NCBI RefSeq assembly: GCF_004570865.1
Contig: NZ_SPQS01000002.1
Coordinates: 186,001 to 250,000 of the forward strand
DNA: 64,000 nt
Source of the DNA: Bradyrhizobium frederickii
Lineage (GTDB): Bacteria > Pseudomonadota > Alphaproteobacteria > Rhizobiales > Xanthobacteraceae
Direction: 5' to 3'
The position numbers and the translations under genes were made by a program. The first letter of the stretch is position 1; the number at the start of each line of letters is the position of its first letter. This document shows, piece by piece, positions 54,007 through 63,257 of the stretch. Below the pieces are notes generated by a model that saw nothing but the letters and a program-made list of their open reading frames with translations, did no database searches and was not told the origin of the DNA.

Positions 54007-55278
54007 CTAGCCAAAACATTCCGCCGTGATGGCTTCAAACCAACGCTCCGCCTCAGCGGCTTCGCGCACCCGCAATTCGCGCGGCGCTTCGAGCGGACTG
54101 GTGGCGCCGCCCTCGACCTCGGCGAAGATGTCGCCTTTTGGCTGGTAATTGCCGGCAAGGGAGAAGCCGTAGCCGGGTGCGACAATGTTGTAGCAGATGC
54201 CGGTCAGCCGTGGCGGCTCCGGCGTGCGGCCCGCGAGCAAAGCGACGATGGCGGCGGCGCAGGCCTTGCCTTGTCCGCTTGCGGCCGATGCCGATTTGGG
54301 AATGCCGCCGCCAAGGCAGGCATCGCCGATGACGTGGATGTTCGGGGCGAGTTTCGACTCGAAGCTCACGGGATCGATCGGGCACCAGCCGGTCGCATCT
54401 GCAGCGCCCGCAATCTCGGCAACGCGCCCCGCACGTTGCGGCGGGATGACGTTGGCGACATCGGGCGTGTAGTTGCCGAACTCGGTGACGATCGTCATGG
54501 TCGCCGGATCGACCGAGGTCACGCGGCCGCCTTGCGACAGCGCGATGCGCTCGATCATGTCGCCGTAGAGCTCCTTCCAAGCCTTCTCGAACAGCCGCTG
54601 CTGGGAGAAATTGTCCTTGGCATCGAGGATCAGAACCTTGGAGCGTGGCTTGTTCGTCTTCAGATAATGCGCGATCAGGCTGGCGCGCTCGTATGGCGCA
54701 GGCGGACAGCGCGAGGGATTGGCCGGGATTGCAATGGCGACCGTGCCGCCATCTTCCATCGCTTCCAGCTGCTTGCGCAGCAGCAGCGTCTGCGCGCCGG
54801 CCTTCCAGGCATGCGGCATCTTCTCCGATGCCGCCTCGTCGTAGCCGGGCAGGGCTTCGACATGGAAGTCGATGCCGGGCGACAGCACGAGACGATCATA
54901 GGCAAACGCGGTGCCATCGGCTGTGGTCACGCTACGCTTTTGCGTGTCGATGGTCGTCGCGGCCTGAGCGACGACGGCGATGCCCTCGGCAGCGAGCTTG
55001 CCATAGCCGAAATGTTGCGTCTCCATCTTGCGCAGGCCGGCGATCACTTCGTTGCTGAACGGGCAGGAGGTGAAGACCTTGTTCGGCTCGATCAGGGTGA
55101 CCTGCAGGTCCGCGCCGGCGCGCTTGAGCGCACGCGCGCAGGCCGCGCCCCCGAAGCCGCCGCCGACCACGACGATGCGGCCTGCCGATTGCGCGCGCAG
55201 GATCGAAGGTGTGGCGAGCGATGCGGCCGCGGCGGTGATGCCGAGGACGGCATTCCGCCGTGTCACCGGCACATTCAT
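54007..55278 (-). CDS. fccB: Sulfide dehydrogenase flavoprotein (FccB/SoxF)
   Basis: A 423-residue periplasmic flavoprotein. Tat signal (TRRNAVLGITAAAASLA); FAD motif VVVGGGFGGAACA; Cys72 in FTSCPFSNEV is the place of the covalent FAD link in flavocytochrome c sulfide dehydrogenase; RCPPAPYERA carries one redox Cys and ICYNIVAPGYGFS the other; GDACLGGG is the second FAD contact. It has no dedicated FccA cytochrome beside it; SoxX or SoxA may accept electrons. First gene of the sox cluster. Confidence 0.92.
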   Translation of the reverse strand: MNVPVTRRNAVLGITAAAASLATPSILRAQSAGRIVVVGGGFGGAACARALKRAGADLQVTLIEPNKVFTSCPFSNEVIAGLRKMETQHFGYGKLAAEGIAVVAQAATTIDTQKRSVTTADGTAFAYDRLVLSPGIDFHVEALPGYDEAASEKMPHAWKAGAQTLLLRKQLEAMEDGGTVAIAIPANPSRCPPAPYERASLIAHYLKTNKPRSKVLILDAKDNFSQQRLFEKAWKELYGDMIERIALSQGGRVTSVDPATMTIVTEFGNYTPDVANVIPPQRAGRVAEIAGAADATGWCPIDPVSFESKLAPNIHVIGDACLGGGIPKSASAASGQGKACAAAIVALLAGRTPEPPRLTGICYNIVAPGYGFSLAGNYQPKGDIFAEVEGGATSPLEAPRELRVREAAEAERWFEAITAECFG

Positions 55279-55333
55279 GGGACTTGTCCGGAAAAGCGTG
55301 CGGCGGCGGCCATCGTGGCCGCCGCCGCGTATC

Positions 55334-57520
55334 TCAGGCGAAGGTGATGTTCTGGTCGCGCAGCGGCACCGAGCGGATGCGTTTGCCGGTCGCGGCGAAG
55401 TACGCGTTGAGCACCGCCGGCGCCGCGACGCCGATGGTGGGCTCGCCGACGCCGCCCCAGAACCCGCCGCTCGGCACCATCACCGATTCCACCTTCGGCA
55501 TCTCGCTGATGCGCATCGAGTTGTAGGTATCGAAGTTGGTCTGCTCGATCTTGCCGTCCTTGACGGTGCAGCCGCCATAGAACAGCGCGGAGAGGCCATA
55601 GACGAAGGAGCCTGCGATCTGCCGCTCCACCTGCGCCGGATTGACGACGTAGCCGGGATCGGTGGAGGCGACGATGCGATGCACCTTGATCTTGCTGCCC
55701 TCGGTCACCGAAATCTCGGCAGCGCCGGCGACATAGCTGCCATAGCCCATCACTTGCGCGATGCCGCGATAGACGCCCTGCGGCGCCGGCTTGTCCCAGC
55801 CGATCTTCTCGGCGACCGCATTGAGCACCGCGAGGTGCTTGGGGTGATTGCCCATCAGCTTGCGACGGAATTCGAGTGGGTCCTGGCCTGCGGCCTGGGC
55901 CAGCTCGTCCATGAAGCATTCCATGTAGATCGCGTTGTGATTGACGTTGACGCCGCGCCAGAAGCCGGGCGGAACGTGCGGGTTGCGCATCGCGTGCTCG
56001 ATCAACAGATTCGGCACCGAATAGCCGAACGCGGCCTCGCCGGATTGGGCGACGCCCTGGAAGGCGGCCGGATCCATGCCGTTCTGCAGCGCTTCGGGAC
56101 GCAGCGAGAACAGGATCGATTGCCCGGACAGGCGATAGTGCAGCGCGACCAGATTGTTGTTGGCATCGAACGCGCCGGTCATCTTGCACTGGGTGATCGG
56201 GTGATACCTGCCGTGCGCCATGTCCTCTTCGCGCGACCACAACAGCTTGACCGGCGTGCCCGGCATCTGCTTGGCGATCATCACGGCCTGACGGACATAA
56301 TCGGTCTGGCCGCGCCGGCCGAAGCCGCCCCCGAGCATCACCTTGTGGACGTCGCACTTCTCCGCCGGCAGGCCGGACGCCTCCAGCACCGCTGCGAACG
56401 CCGCTTCGCCGTTCTGCGTGCCGCACCAGACCTCGCATTTGTCCGCGGTGTAGAGCGCGGTGGCGTTCATCGGCTCCATGGTGGCGTGGTTCTGGTAGGG
56501 ATAGGAGTAGACGGCCTCGACCTTCTTGGCCGCGCTGGCAATCGCCGCCTTGGCATCGCCGTTCTTGTTGCCGACATAGGCCGGCTGCGCATCGTCGAGG
56601 CCCTCGGTCAGCCATTTCGCGATCGACTCGCTCGAGACCTTGGCGTTTTCGCCCTCGTCCCAGACGATCGGCAGCGCGTCGAGCGCGGTCTTGGCGTGCC
56701 ACCAGGTGTCGGCGACCACAGCAACCGCGGTGTCGCCGACCTTGACGACCTTCTTGACGCCTTTCATGCCGGCGATCTTGGCTTCGTCAAAACTCTTCAG
56801 CTTGCCGCCGAACACCGGGCAGTCCTTGATCGCGGCGTTCAGCATGCCCGGCAGCTTGACGTCGGCGCCGTAGATCATGGCGCCGGTGGTCTTGTCGAGG
56901 GTGTCGAGCCGCTTCACGCCCTTGCCGATCAGCTTCCAGTCCTTCGGATCCTTCAGCTTGACCTCGGCCGGCGGCGTCAGCTTCGCGGCGGCTTCGGCGA
57001 CCTTGCCGTAGGTCGTGGTTCGGCCCGACGGCTTATGGGTGATGACGCTGTTTTCGGCCGTGCATTCGGAGGCCGGCACTTTCCATCCGTCGGCGGCGGC
57101 CTGGATCAGCATCACGCGCGCGGTGGCGCCGCCCTTGCGGACATAGTCCTGCGAGGAGCGGATGCCGCGGCTGCCGCCGGTCGAGAAATCGCCCCAGACG
57201 CGCTTGCGGGCGACGCTCGTGCCGGGTGTCGGGTATTCGGTCGTGACCTTGGTCCAGTCGCACTCGAGCTCCTCGGCGACGAGCTGGGCAAGGCCGGTCA
57301 GCGAGCCCTGGCCCATCTCGGAGCGGGCGATGCGGATCACCACGGTGTCGTCCGGCCTGACCACGACCCAGGCGCCGATCTCGGGCGAGCCGTCGGCGGC
57401 GCGGACCACGGCGGGGCCGCCGAAGGGGATGTCGAGACCGATGGCGAGGCCGGCACCGACCGCGGCCGTGCCGATGACGAAGGCGCGGCGGTTGAGCCGC
57501 GGCGAGACATGCTTGTTCAT
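55334..57520 (-). CDS. Molybdenum hydroxylase large subunit (isoquinoline 1-oxidoreductase beta type)
   Basis: A 728-residue xanthine dehydrogenase-family protein. Tat signal (NRRAFVIGTAAVGAGLAIG); duplicated SGQG-like regions (SEMGQGSLTGLAQLVAEEL; GGGFGRRGQTDYVRQA); C-terminal VGEPTIGVAAPAVLNAYFAATGKRI with the conserved GEP Glu that initiates attack. Exported with the 2Fe-2S subunit. ATG at 57520 after AAGGAA. Such enzymes oxidise N-heterocycles or aldehydes and pass electrons to cytochromes. Its 4-gene neighbourhood with fccB and sox is on the same strand, 55 bases upstream. Confidence 0.92.
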   Translation of the reverse strand: MNKHVSPRLNRRAFVIGTAAVGAGLAIGLDIPFGGPAVVRAADGSPEIGAWVVVRPDDTVVIRIARSEMGQGSLTGLAQLVAEELECDWTKVTTEYPTPGTSVARKRVWGDFSTGGSRGIRSSQDYVRKGGATARVMLIQAAADGWKVPASECTAENSVITHKPSGRTTTYGKVAEAAAKLTPPAEVKLKDPKDWKLIGKGVKRLDTLDKTTGAMIYGADVKLPGMLNAAIKDCPVFGGKLKSFDEAKIAGMKGVKKVVKVGDTAVAVVADTWWHAKTALDALPIVWDEGENAKVSSESIAKWLTEGLDDAQPAYVGNKNGDAKAAIASAAKKVEAVYSYPYQNHATMEPMNATALYTADKCEVWCGTQNGEAAFAAVLEASGLPAEKCDVHKVMLGGGFGRRGQTDYVRQAVMIAKQMPGTPVKLLWSREEDMAHGRYHPITQCKMTGAFDANNNLVALHYRLSGQSILFSLRPEALQNGMDPAAFQGVAQSGEAAFGYSVPNLLIEHAMRNPHVPPGFWRGVNVNHNAIYMECFMDELAQAAGQDPLEFRRKLMGNHPKHLAVLNAVAEKIGWDKPAPQGVYRGIAQVMGYGSYVAGAAEISVTEGSKIKVHRIVASTDPGYVVNPAQVERQIAGSFVYGLSALFYGGCTVKDGKIEQTNFDTYNSMRISEMPKVESVMVPSGGFWGGVGEPTIGVAAPAVLNAYFAATGKRIRSVPLRDQNITFA

Positions 57521-57532
57521 GTGGGGATTTCC

Positions 57533-57982
57533 TTACGCGCTGGCGATCGTGTGGATCGCTTCGCGCACCTGCTGGAAGGTGCCGCAGCGGCAGATGTTGG
57601 TGATGGCCTCGTCGATATCGGCGTCGGTCGGTTTCGGGTTCTCGTTCAGCAGTGCGGCCACCGCCATGATCATGCCGCTCTGGCAATAGCCGCATTGCGG
57701 CACGTCCTGGGCGATCCAGGCCTCCTGCACCTTGTGCAGCGTGTCGCCCGAGGCGAGCCCCTCGATCGTGGTGATCTTCTTGCCTTCGGCCTCGCTGACC
57801 GAGACCCCGCAGGAGCGGGTGGCGACGCCTTCGATGTGAACCGTGCAGGCGCCGCATTGTGCGATGCCACAACCGTATTTGGTGCCGGTCAGGCCGGCAT
57901 TCTCGCGAATCGCCCACAGCAGTGGCGTATCCGGCTCGACGTCGAGGGTGAAGGTTTTTCCGTTGATTGTTAGGTTAGCCAT
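57533..57982 (-). CDS. Molybdenum hydroxylase 2Fe-2S subunit
   Basis: A 149-residue protein with two 2Fe-2S clusters: N-terminal [15 protein letters not shown] with a further Cys (TRSCGVS), and C-terminal [10 protein letters not shown] with [33 protein letters not shown] is the family lead-in. It has no signal peptide and is probably exported by hitch-hiking with the Tat signal of the large subunit, 12 bases downstream. It carries electrons from the molybdenum site to the acceptor. Confidence 0.95.
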   Translation of the reverse strand: MANLTINGKTFTLDVEPDTPLLWAIRENAGLTGTKYGCGIAQCGACTVHIEGVATRSCGVSVSEAEGKKITTIEGLASGDTLHKVQEAWIAQDVPQCGYCQSGMIMAVAALLNENPKPTDADIDEAITNICRCGTFQQVREAIHTIASA

Positions 57983-58301
57983 CGCAGTCCCCTGATTGGC
58001 CCAATCCACCGATTGAACTCAGGCGCGCAATGTGTCCGGCAAACTGGAACGGTTCAAATCAACAGTCCGAGGGGTGGCGGCCCAAGAATCTGGTCGCCGC
58101 GTGAAGAACAGGGATCAAGCGGGGTTTGCCTTGCCCGGCTGTCGCCGGCCGCAAGACCCCTCTTCAGGCGCCAGTTGCCGGGCCTGAGGCGACCTCCGCG
58201 GTTCCAGCGCATGGGGCCAAGCGACAGTTTGTCCGTTTTGCCGGGATGCAAGACGACCGCGCTTTGCTACACTGCATCAACGCAAAAGGAGTTCCATCGA
58301 C
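57983..58301. other. Intergenic region between divergent Mo-hydroxylase and radical SAM genes
   Basis: About 320 bases with no credible gene. The rightward end carries AAAAGGAG before the GTG at 58302. No consensus sigma-54 or EcfG box, and no match to the repeat families listed here. Confidence 0.4.
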
Positions 58302-59900
58302 GTGCCAAGCCCCTGCAACGTGCTGATGCTCTACCCGCTGTTCTCGGCAGAGTCCTTCTGGAGCTTTGGCGAATCCTGCAAAGTGATGGGCGTCAAGCGC
58401 CCTGCCGCCCCCTTGGGCCTGATCACCGTTGCCGCGATGTTGCCCGAGAGCTGGACGGTCCGGCTGATCGACTGCAACACGGCGCCGCTCGGCGACGACG
58501 ATCTCGCCTGGGCCGACGTCGTCTTCACCGGCGGAATGATGCCGCAGCAGGCCGACACGCTGCGCCTGATCGAGCTCTGCCGCGCGGCTGGCAAGCCGGT
58601 GGTGGTCGGCGGTCCCGATCCCACCTCGAGCCCCCACCTCTATGAGCGGGCCGACTTCCGGGTGCTCGGCGAGGCCGAGAGCGTCATCGACGAATTCATC
58701 GCGGCCTGGGAAAGCGGCGCGCGATCCGGCGTCTTCACCGCGCCGAAATTCCAGGCCGACGTCACCAAGACGCCGGTGCCGCGTTTCGACCTGCTCAGGT
58801 TCGAGGACTATCTCTATCTCGGAGTGCAATATTCGCGCGGCTGCCCCTTCACCTGCGAATTCTGTGACATCATCGAGCTCTACGGCCGCGTGCCGCGGAC
58901 CAAGACGGTCGAGCAGATGTTCGTCGAGCTCGAGACGCTCTACAAGATGGGCTACCGCGGCCATCTCGACTTCGTCGACGACAATTTCATCGGCAACAAG
59001 AAGTCGCTGCGGCAATTCCTGCCAAGGCTCGCCGAATGGCAGCGCACGCACGGCTATCCCTTCGAATTCTCCACGGAAGCCTCGGTCAACCTCGCCGACG
59101 ACACTGAACTCTTGGAGCTGATGGGGGCGGCCAATTTCTTCGGCATCTTCGTCGGCATCGAAAGTCCGGACCCGGCGACGCTAGTTGCGATGCGGAAGAA
59201 ACAGAACACGCGGCGCAACATCGCCGAGAGCATCCACAAGATCTACGCCGCCGGCATGCTCGTCACAGCGGGCTTCATTGTCGGCTTCGACAACGAGAAG
59301 GTCTCGATGGCGGAGGCCATGATCGAATTCATCGAGGAGGCCGCGATTCCCGTCGCCATGGTCGGCCTGCTCTATGCCTTGCCGAACACGCAGCTCACGC
59401 GCCGCCTTGAGCGCGAAGGCCGGCTGCATCCGGGCCACGACGTGGCGCCGACCATCGGTGCCGATCAATGCACAGCCGGCATCAACTTCGATCCGGTCCG
59501 CCCGCTGCGCGACATTCTGACGGACTACAAGCGGGTGCTGGAGCACACCTACAGCCCCGCAGCCTATGCAGGACGCGTCGACCGCCTGATGACGCTGCTC
59601 GACCGATCCAGGCAGCGTCCCGAGCTCGCCGAAGGAGATATCCGCGCCAGGCTCGGGGCGATGGAGACGGTGCACAAGGTGGTCTCCGCCCTTCCCGAGG
59701 CACGGGGGCCGCTGTGGCAGACCTTCATGAATTGCGCCAAGCGTGACACCTCGTCCGCACGCATCGCCGTGCAGATGATCGCGGCCTATGCGCATCTCGG
59801 ACCGTTCTCGCGCAAGGTGATCGCTGCCATCGATGAGCGTTTGGCGGCGCTGGACAGTGAGACCGTCATTCCGGCGAATGTCGGCGTGACGGCGGCCTGA
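58302..59900 (+). CDS. B12-binding-type radical SAM enzyme (class B methylase-like)
   Basis: A 532-residue protein. An N-terminal cobalamin-binding fold (NVLMLYPLF...GGPDPTSSPHLYERADFRVLGEAE) lacks the DxHxxG His, as is usual in these enzymes. The radical SAM motif is Cys181-x3-Cys185-x2-Cys188 (GCPFTCEFC). A C-terminal helical region (DYKRVLEHTYSPAAYAGRVDRLM) resembles DUF4070. Related proteins include hopanoid methylases, but I cannot assign this one to them. Start is GTG after AAAAGGAG. Possible role: methylation of a lipid or natural product. Single gene. Confidence 0.88.
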   Translation: MPSPCNVLMLYPLFSAESFWSFGESCKVMGVKRPAAPLGLITVAAMLPESWTVRLIDCNTAPLGDDDLAWADVVFTGGMMPQQADTLRLIELCRAAGKPVVVGGPDPTSSPHLYERADFRVLGEAESVIDEFIAAWESGARSGVFTAPKFQADVTKTPVPRFDLLRFEDYLYLGVQYSRGCPFTCEFCDIIELYGRVPRTKTVEQMFVELETLYKMGYRGHLDFVDDNFIGNKKSLRQFLPRLAEWQRTHGYPFEFSTEASVNLADDTELLELMGAANFFGIFVGIESPDPATLVAMRKKQNTRRNIAESIHKIYAAGMLVTAGFIVGFDNEKVSMAEAMIEFIEEAAIPVAMVGLLYALPNTQLTRRLEREGRLHPGHDVAPTIGADQCTAGINFDPVRPLRDILTDYKRVLEHTYSPAAYAGRVDRLMTLLDRSRQRPELAEGDIRARLGAMETVHKVVSALPEARGPLWQTFMNCAKRDTSSARIAVQMIAAYAHLGPFSRKVIAAIDERLAALDSETVIPANVGVTAA

Positions 59901-59904
59901 CGGC

Positions 59905-61293
59905 TTACTTCACCGCGAGCCGCAAGAAGCTCATCACGCTGCCGAGGGCGGCAAAGCCGGCACCGAGCGCCAGTGCCAGCGTTGCGCCCTCGTGGCCGGC
60001 GAGCGCAAAGCAGGCGGCGGCAAGCGCGGCGCCTGTCGTCTGTCCCGTCAGGCGTGCGGTGGCGACGATGCCCGAGGCGCTGCCGCTGCGATGTGGCGGC
60101 GCGCTCGACATCACCGCCTTCATGTTCGGCGCCTGGAAGAAGCCGAACCCCATCCCACAGATCACCATCCGCCAGATGATGTCGGCAATGGCGGGGTTGG
60201 CCGGAAGCGTCGCGAGCAGCGCCATGCCGAGGCCGAGCAGCACGAGGCCGATGCCGCCGAGCAGGCCGACGGCATAGCGGTCGGAGAGGCGTCCGGCGAT
60301 CGGCGCCATGATGCCGACCACCAGCGGCCACGGCGTCATGAAGAACCCGGTCTCGACCTGCGAGCGGCCGAGCACGTCCTCGAAATAGAACGGCAGCGAG
60401 ACGAAGGCGAGGCCCTGGACCGCGAAGGAGCACACGGCCGTCGCCGCCGACAGCGCGAACATCGGCCGGGCGAACAGGTCGATCGGCAGCATCGGCGCCG
60501 GGTGATCGGCGTGGCGGCGCATCAGGATGAATCCGAGCGCGAGCGCCGAGATCAACTCGGCGCCCACGACGACCGGCGAGAGGTTATGCGCAGCGCTGCC
60601 GATGCCGGTGATGAACAGGCCGAGGCAGGCCGACGCCAGGATCGCGCCGAGGAAATCAAAGCCGTGATCGGCGCGCGGCGTTTTCGGCAGCATCGCAAAG
60701 CCGATGCCGATCGCGACGAGGCCGAAGGGGATATTGACGGCGAACAGCCAGGGCCACGGGCCGAACGCCAGGATGGCCGACGCAATCGACGGCCCGAAGG
60801 TGAACGCCGTCGCGACCACCAGCGCGTTGTGGCCGAAGCCGCGGCCGAGCATCCGTCCGGGATAGACGAAGCGCACCAGCGCCGTGTTGACGCTCATGAT
60901 GCCGCTGGCCCCGAGGCCTTGCAGCGTGCGCGCGACCAGGAGGCTGTCCAGCGACCACGCCAGCGCGCAGAACAACGAGGCGATGGTGAACAGGATCAAG
61001 CCGCCGAGATAGATGCGCTGGTGCCCGACGATCTCGCCGAGCGCTCCGAGCGGCAGCAGCGTTGCCACCAGCGCGATCTGGTAGACGTTGACGACCCAGA
61101 CCGACTGCTCCGGGCTGACATGCAGATCGGCGGCAATGGCGGGCAGGGCGATGTTGGCGATCGCGGTGTCGAGCGAGGCCATCGCCAGCGCGGTGAAGAT
61201 CGCGGCGATCGCCCAGCGCCGCCGCGCGGTCGGCAGGCCATCGGAGGCGGGGTGATCGGGCTCGCGCGCGGCGGCAGGTAACGTGATTGTCAT
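59905..61293 (-). CDS. MFS transporter, DHA2 (14-segment) type
   Basis: A 462-residue drug-type exporter with 13-14 predicted membrane segments. LDTAIANIALPAIAADLHVSPEQSVWVVNVYQIALVATLLPLGALGEIVGHQRIY is the DHA2 N-terminal signature (motif D1 plus A). ARTLQGLGASGIMSVNTALVR is motif C-adjacent. No membrane-fusion partner is nearby, which is common. Probable export of a toxic or metabolic compound; substrate unknown. Confidence 0.9.
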   Translation of the reverse strand: MTITLPAAAREPDHPASDGLPTARRRWAIAAIFTALAMASLDTAIANIALPAIAADLHVSPEQSVWVVNVYQIALVATLLPLGALGEIVGHQRIYLGGLILFTIASLFCALAWSLDSLLVARTLQGLGASGIMSVNTALVRFVYPGRMLGRGFGHNALVVATAFTFGPSIASAILAFGPWPWLFAVNIPFGLVAIGIGFAMLPKTPRADHGFDFLGAILASACLGLFITGIGSAAHNLSPVVVGAELISALALGFILMRRHADHPAPMLPIDLFARPMFALSAATAVCSFAVQGLAFVSLPFYFEDVLGRSQVETGFFMTPWPLVVGIMAPIAGRLSDRYAVGLLGGIGLVLLGLGMALLATLPANPAIADIIWRMVICGMGFGFFQAPNMKAVMSSAPPHRSGSASGIVATARLTGQTTGAALAAACFALAGHEGATLALALGAGFAALGSVMSFLRLAVK

Positions 61294-61931
61294 TGCGTTG
61301 GCGCGTGGCTCCGGCGGCGCGGCTCAAGAAGGCATTTGGCATGTACTACGGCGGCACGGCCTTCCACAGGCATATGCGTGCATGCTGTGTATGCGCGAAG
61401 GTCGGGCGGTGCGCGGCGAGCGCACGCGCGCGCCGCATGGCGATGAAGCGGCGCGGGGGATCCTGCAGGCGGGGTGAGCGGTGCTTGCAGATTTTCTCGG
61501 GGGCAAGACAAAAAGTCGAAAAACAACCCCATGCACAGTAGAACGCCCCTTGATTGACAAGGGATTTTCGAATCGCGTCACGACTACATTCGCCGCCGCC
61601 ACGACGTTGACCTGTCGGGCAAAACACTGGCAGGATGCCAACGTGACGGCGATCCGGGAAAGGATCGCTCGCGAGCGAGCGGCGACGCAGGCCGATTCGG
61701 CGCGCAACCTCCAGAGCTGCCGGTCGCGTGCCCCACCAAACTCCTACTGACCATCGACTTGATGACGGCCAAGGCGCTTGACCTCGTCATCCCCGAGAGT
61801 TTTCTGATCGGGCCGACCAAGTGATGGACTGAAGCGCCACTCGCGTTCGGCCCGGAGCGGAGACCCGGTACGGGTGATGGATGATCGATGCGCAGACATG
61901 GGATGGATCCTGGCTGTAGGGAGTCGAGCCG
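61294..61931. other. Intergenic region with structured repeat
   Basis: About 640 bases without a convincing gene between divergent MFS and SDR genes. The middle (61508-61626) is copy 2 of the structured element. TTGATTGACAAGG at about 61550 looks like a promoter box but is part of that element. The right part (61640-61920) has only short, inconsistent open frames. Confidence 0.5.
61508..61626 (-). repeat. Two-copy structured intergenic element, copy 2
   Basis: Minus-strand copy of the 20125-20242 element. Box A is TGTTTTGCCCGACAGGTCAA (61626-61607) and box B begins CTACTGTGCATGGGGTTGTT (61541), ending in CGACTTTTTGT at 61508. The hairpin just before box B is CCCTTG/CAAGGG (loop TCAAT), different in sequence but the same in place as the AGTCG/CGACT hairpin of copy 1. 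Both copies lie between divergent genes. Confidence 0.75.
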
Positions 61932-62687
61932 ATGAATCTCGGACTGAAAGGCAAGACGGCGCTCATAACGGCGGCCAGTGGTGGAATTGGCAGCGGTATC
62001 GCCGGCGCGCTTGCGGACGCCGGCGTGCGTGTCGCGATCAGTGCTCGCAGCCGCGCTGCGCTGGAGCAGGTGGCCGCCTCGCTCGCCTCGCGTGCTGGTG
62101 GTCGTCCGGCCATCGTGGTGGGAGACGTCTGCGCGCAAGGCGGTCCGGCTCAAATCGCTGCCGAAGCCTCAGTCGCACTCGGCGGGCCTGTCGATATCCT
62201 CGTCAACAATGCCGGTGGGGCAAGGCCGGTGACAGGCGAGGTTGACGATGCCTTTTGGGACGAGGCAATGACGCTCAACTTTCTCGCGGCACGTCGGCTG
62301 ACAGATATCATCTCGCCGGGAATGAAGGCTCGAAATTGGGGACGGATCGTCAACATCTCGGGCGCGCTGGTTGCGCCCAAACTCAATGGAGCGGCGCCGG
62401 CCAAGGCCGCTCTCGTCAGTTGGTCCAGAACATTGTCGTCAGAGCTCGGTCCATATGGTGTCACGGTCAACACGATCGCACCAGGTCGCATCAACTCGGT
62501 CCAGATTCAGAAATTGCATCCAACGGAGCAATCGAAGGCGGACTTCATCAAGCAGAACATCCCTGCCGGCTATTTCGGGGAGCCCTACGACATCGGGCAT
62601 CTCGTCGCGTTTCTCGCCTCCCCGCTCGCCCGCTACATCAATGGTGCCGCGATCCCCGTTGATGGCGGCGCGGTGCGTCGCGTCTAG
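61932..62687 (+). CDS. SDR-family protein lacking the catalytic tyrosine
   Basis: A 251-residue short-chain dehydrogenase fold. Nucleotide motif ITAASGGIGSGIAGAL (residues 12-27), NNAGG (92-96), Ser143 in VNISGA, and Lys158 in GAAPAKAALVSWSRTLSSEL. The Tyr expected at residue 154 (YxxxK) is Ala. C-terminal YINGAAIPVDGGAVRRV is normal. The Tyr loss suggests an altered or lost reductase activity, or use of another acid. The protein is otherwise intact. No regulator or partner gene is apparent. Confidence 0.88.
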   Translation: MNLGLKGKTALITAASGGIGSGIAGALADAGVRVAISARSRAALEQVAASLASRAGGRPAIVVGDVCAQGGPAQIAAEASVALGGPVDILVNNAGGARPVTGEVDDAFWDEAMTLNFLAARRLTDIISPGMKARNWGRIVNISGALVAPKLNGAAPAKAALVSWSRTLSSELGPYGVTVNTIAPGRINSVQIQKLHPTEQSKADFIKQNIPAGYFGEPYDIGHLVAFLASPLARYINGAAIPVDGGAVRRV

Positions 62688-62733
62688 AGCGCCGTCATAA
62701 GGCGTTGGCAGGAAATTGGCTGCATTCCCGGCT

Positions 62734-63048
62734 TCACGGCAGAAGGGTCATGAACTCATAGCCGACGACGGCGGCGCCGAGACAGCGCCGCCAAGGATTC
62801 ACGCCGCGAATGATCTCGTCGACGCCCCAGATAATGAGGCCGCCTTTCAACACGATCGTCAAGCCGACGCTGGCTTTGCCTGCGGAAGGCCAAATCCAAA
62901 GCAGAACGCCCGCAACGATCACGATCCACAAAAGGAGATTGGGCCACTGCGCGACGGTGATGGCACCGGTCTCGCGGTTCCGGAAGAACCATTGAAGACA
63001 TCGTTGCACGATCACCTGACCAACCAGAGCTCGATTTCGCTTGCCCAT
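62734..63048 (-). CDS. Small membrane protein of unknown function
   Basis: A 104-residue protein with one clear membrane segment (LLLWIVIVAGVLLWIWP, about residues 38-54) and a second, weaker hydrophobic region (VGLTIVLKGGLIIWGV). Basic N terminus. No family recognised. Convergent with the SDR gene, 46 bases apart. It may be a real conserved hypothetical; support is codon use and length only. Confidence 0.6.
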   Translation of the reverse strand: MGKRNRALVGQVIVQRCLQWFFRNRETGAITVAQWPNLLLWIVIVAGVLLWIWPSAGKASVGLTIVLKGGLIIWGVDEIIRGVNPWRRCLGAAVVGYEFMTLLP

Positions 63049-63134
63049 GTGTTCAGGAAAGCCATCGGCGGTCGGCTTTCAAGCGCGGCGCGCCTCGGCG
63101 GCCGACGAATCCCTCCCGGCACTGATTATTTAAT

Positions 63135-63162
63135 TTGACTTGGCGTACAGTTAAATTATATA
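63135..63162 (+). promoter_or_regulatory. Sigma-70-type promoter in an AT-rich island
   Basis: TTGACT (63135-63140), 16 bases, TATATA (63157-63162). The flanking 63124-63190 is unusually AT-rich for this genome (about 85% A+T). The coiled-coil gene starts about 95 bases downstream. Confidence 0.5.
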
Positions 63163-63257
63163 TAGTTTATATATTTAATAAATTTAAATCATGGCGGCAT
63201 GCGAACAGGCCGAGCCATCCGCTCCATTTGGAGTTGCCGTCGAGGGAGGCGTGATGC

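Noticed and set aside
55028..57973. 981-residue plus-strand open frame over fccB and the molybdenum hydroxylase genes
   Set aside because: Covers three genes with strong motifs on the other strand and shows no domain of its own.
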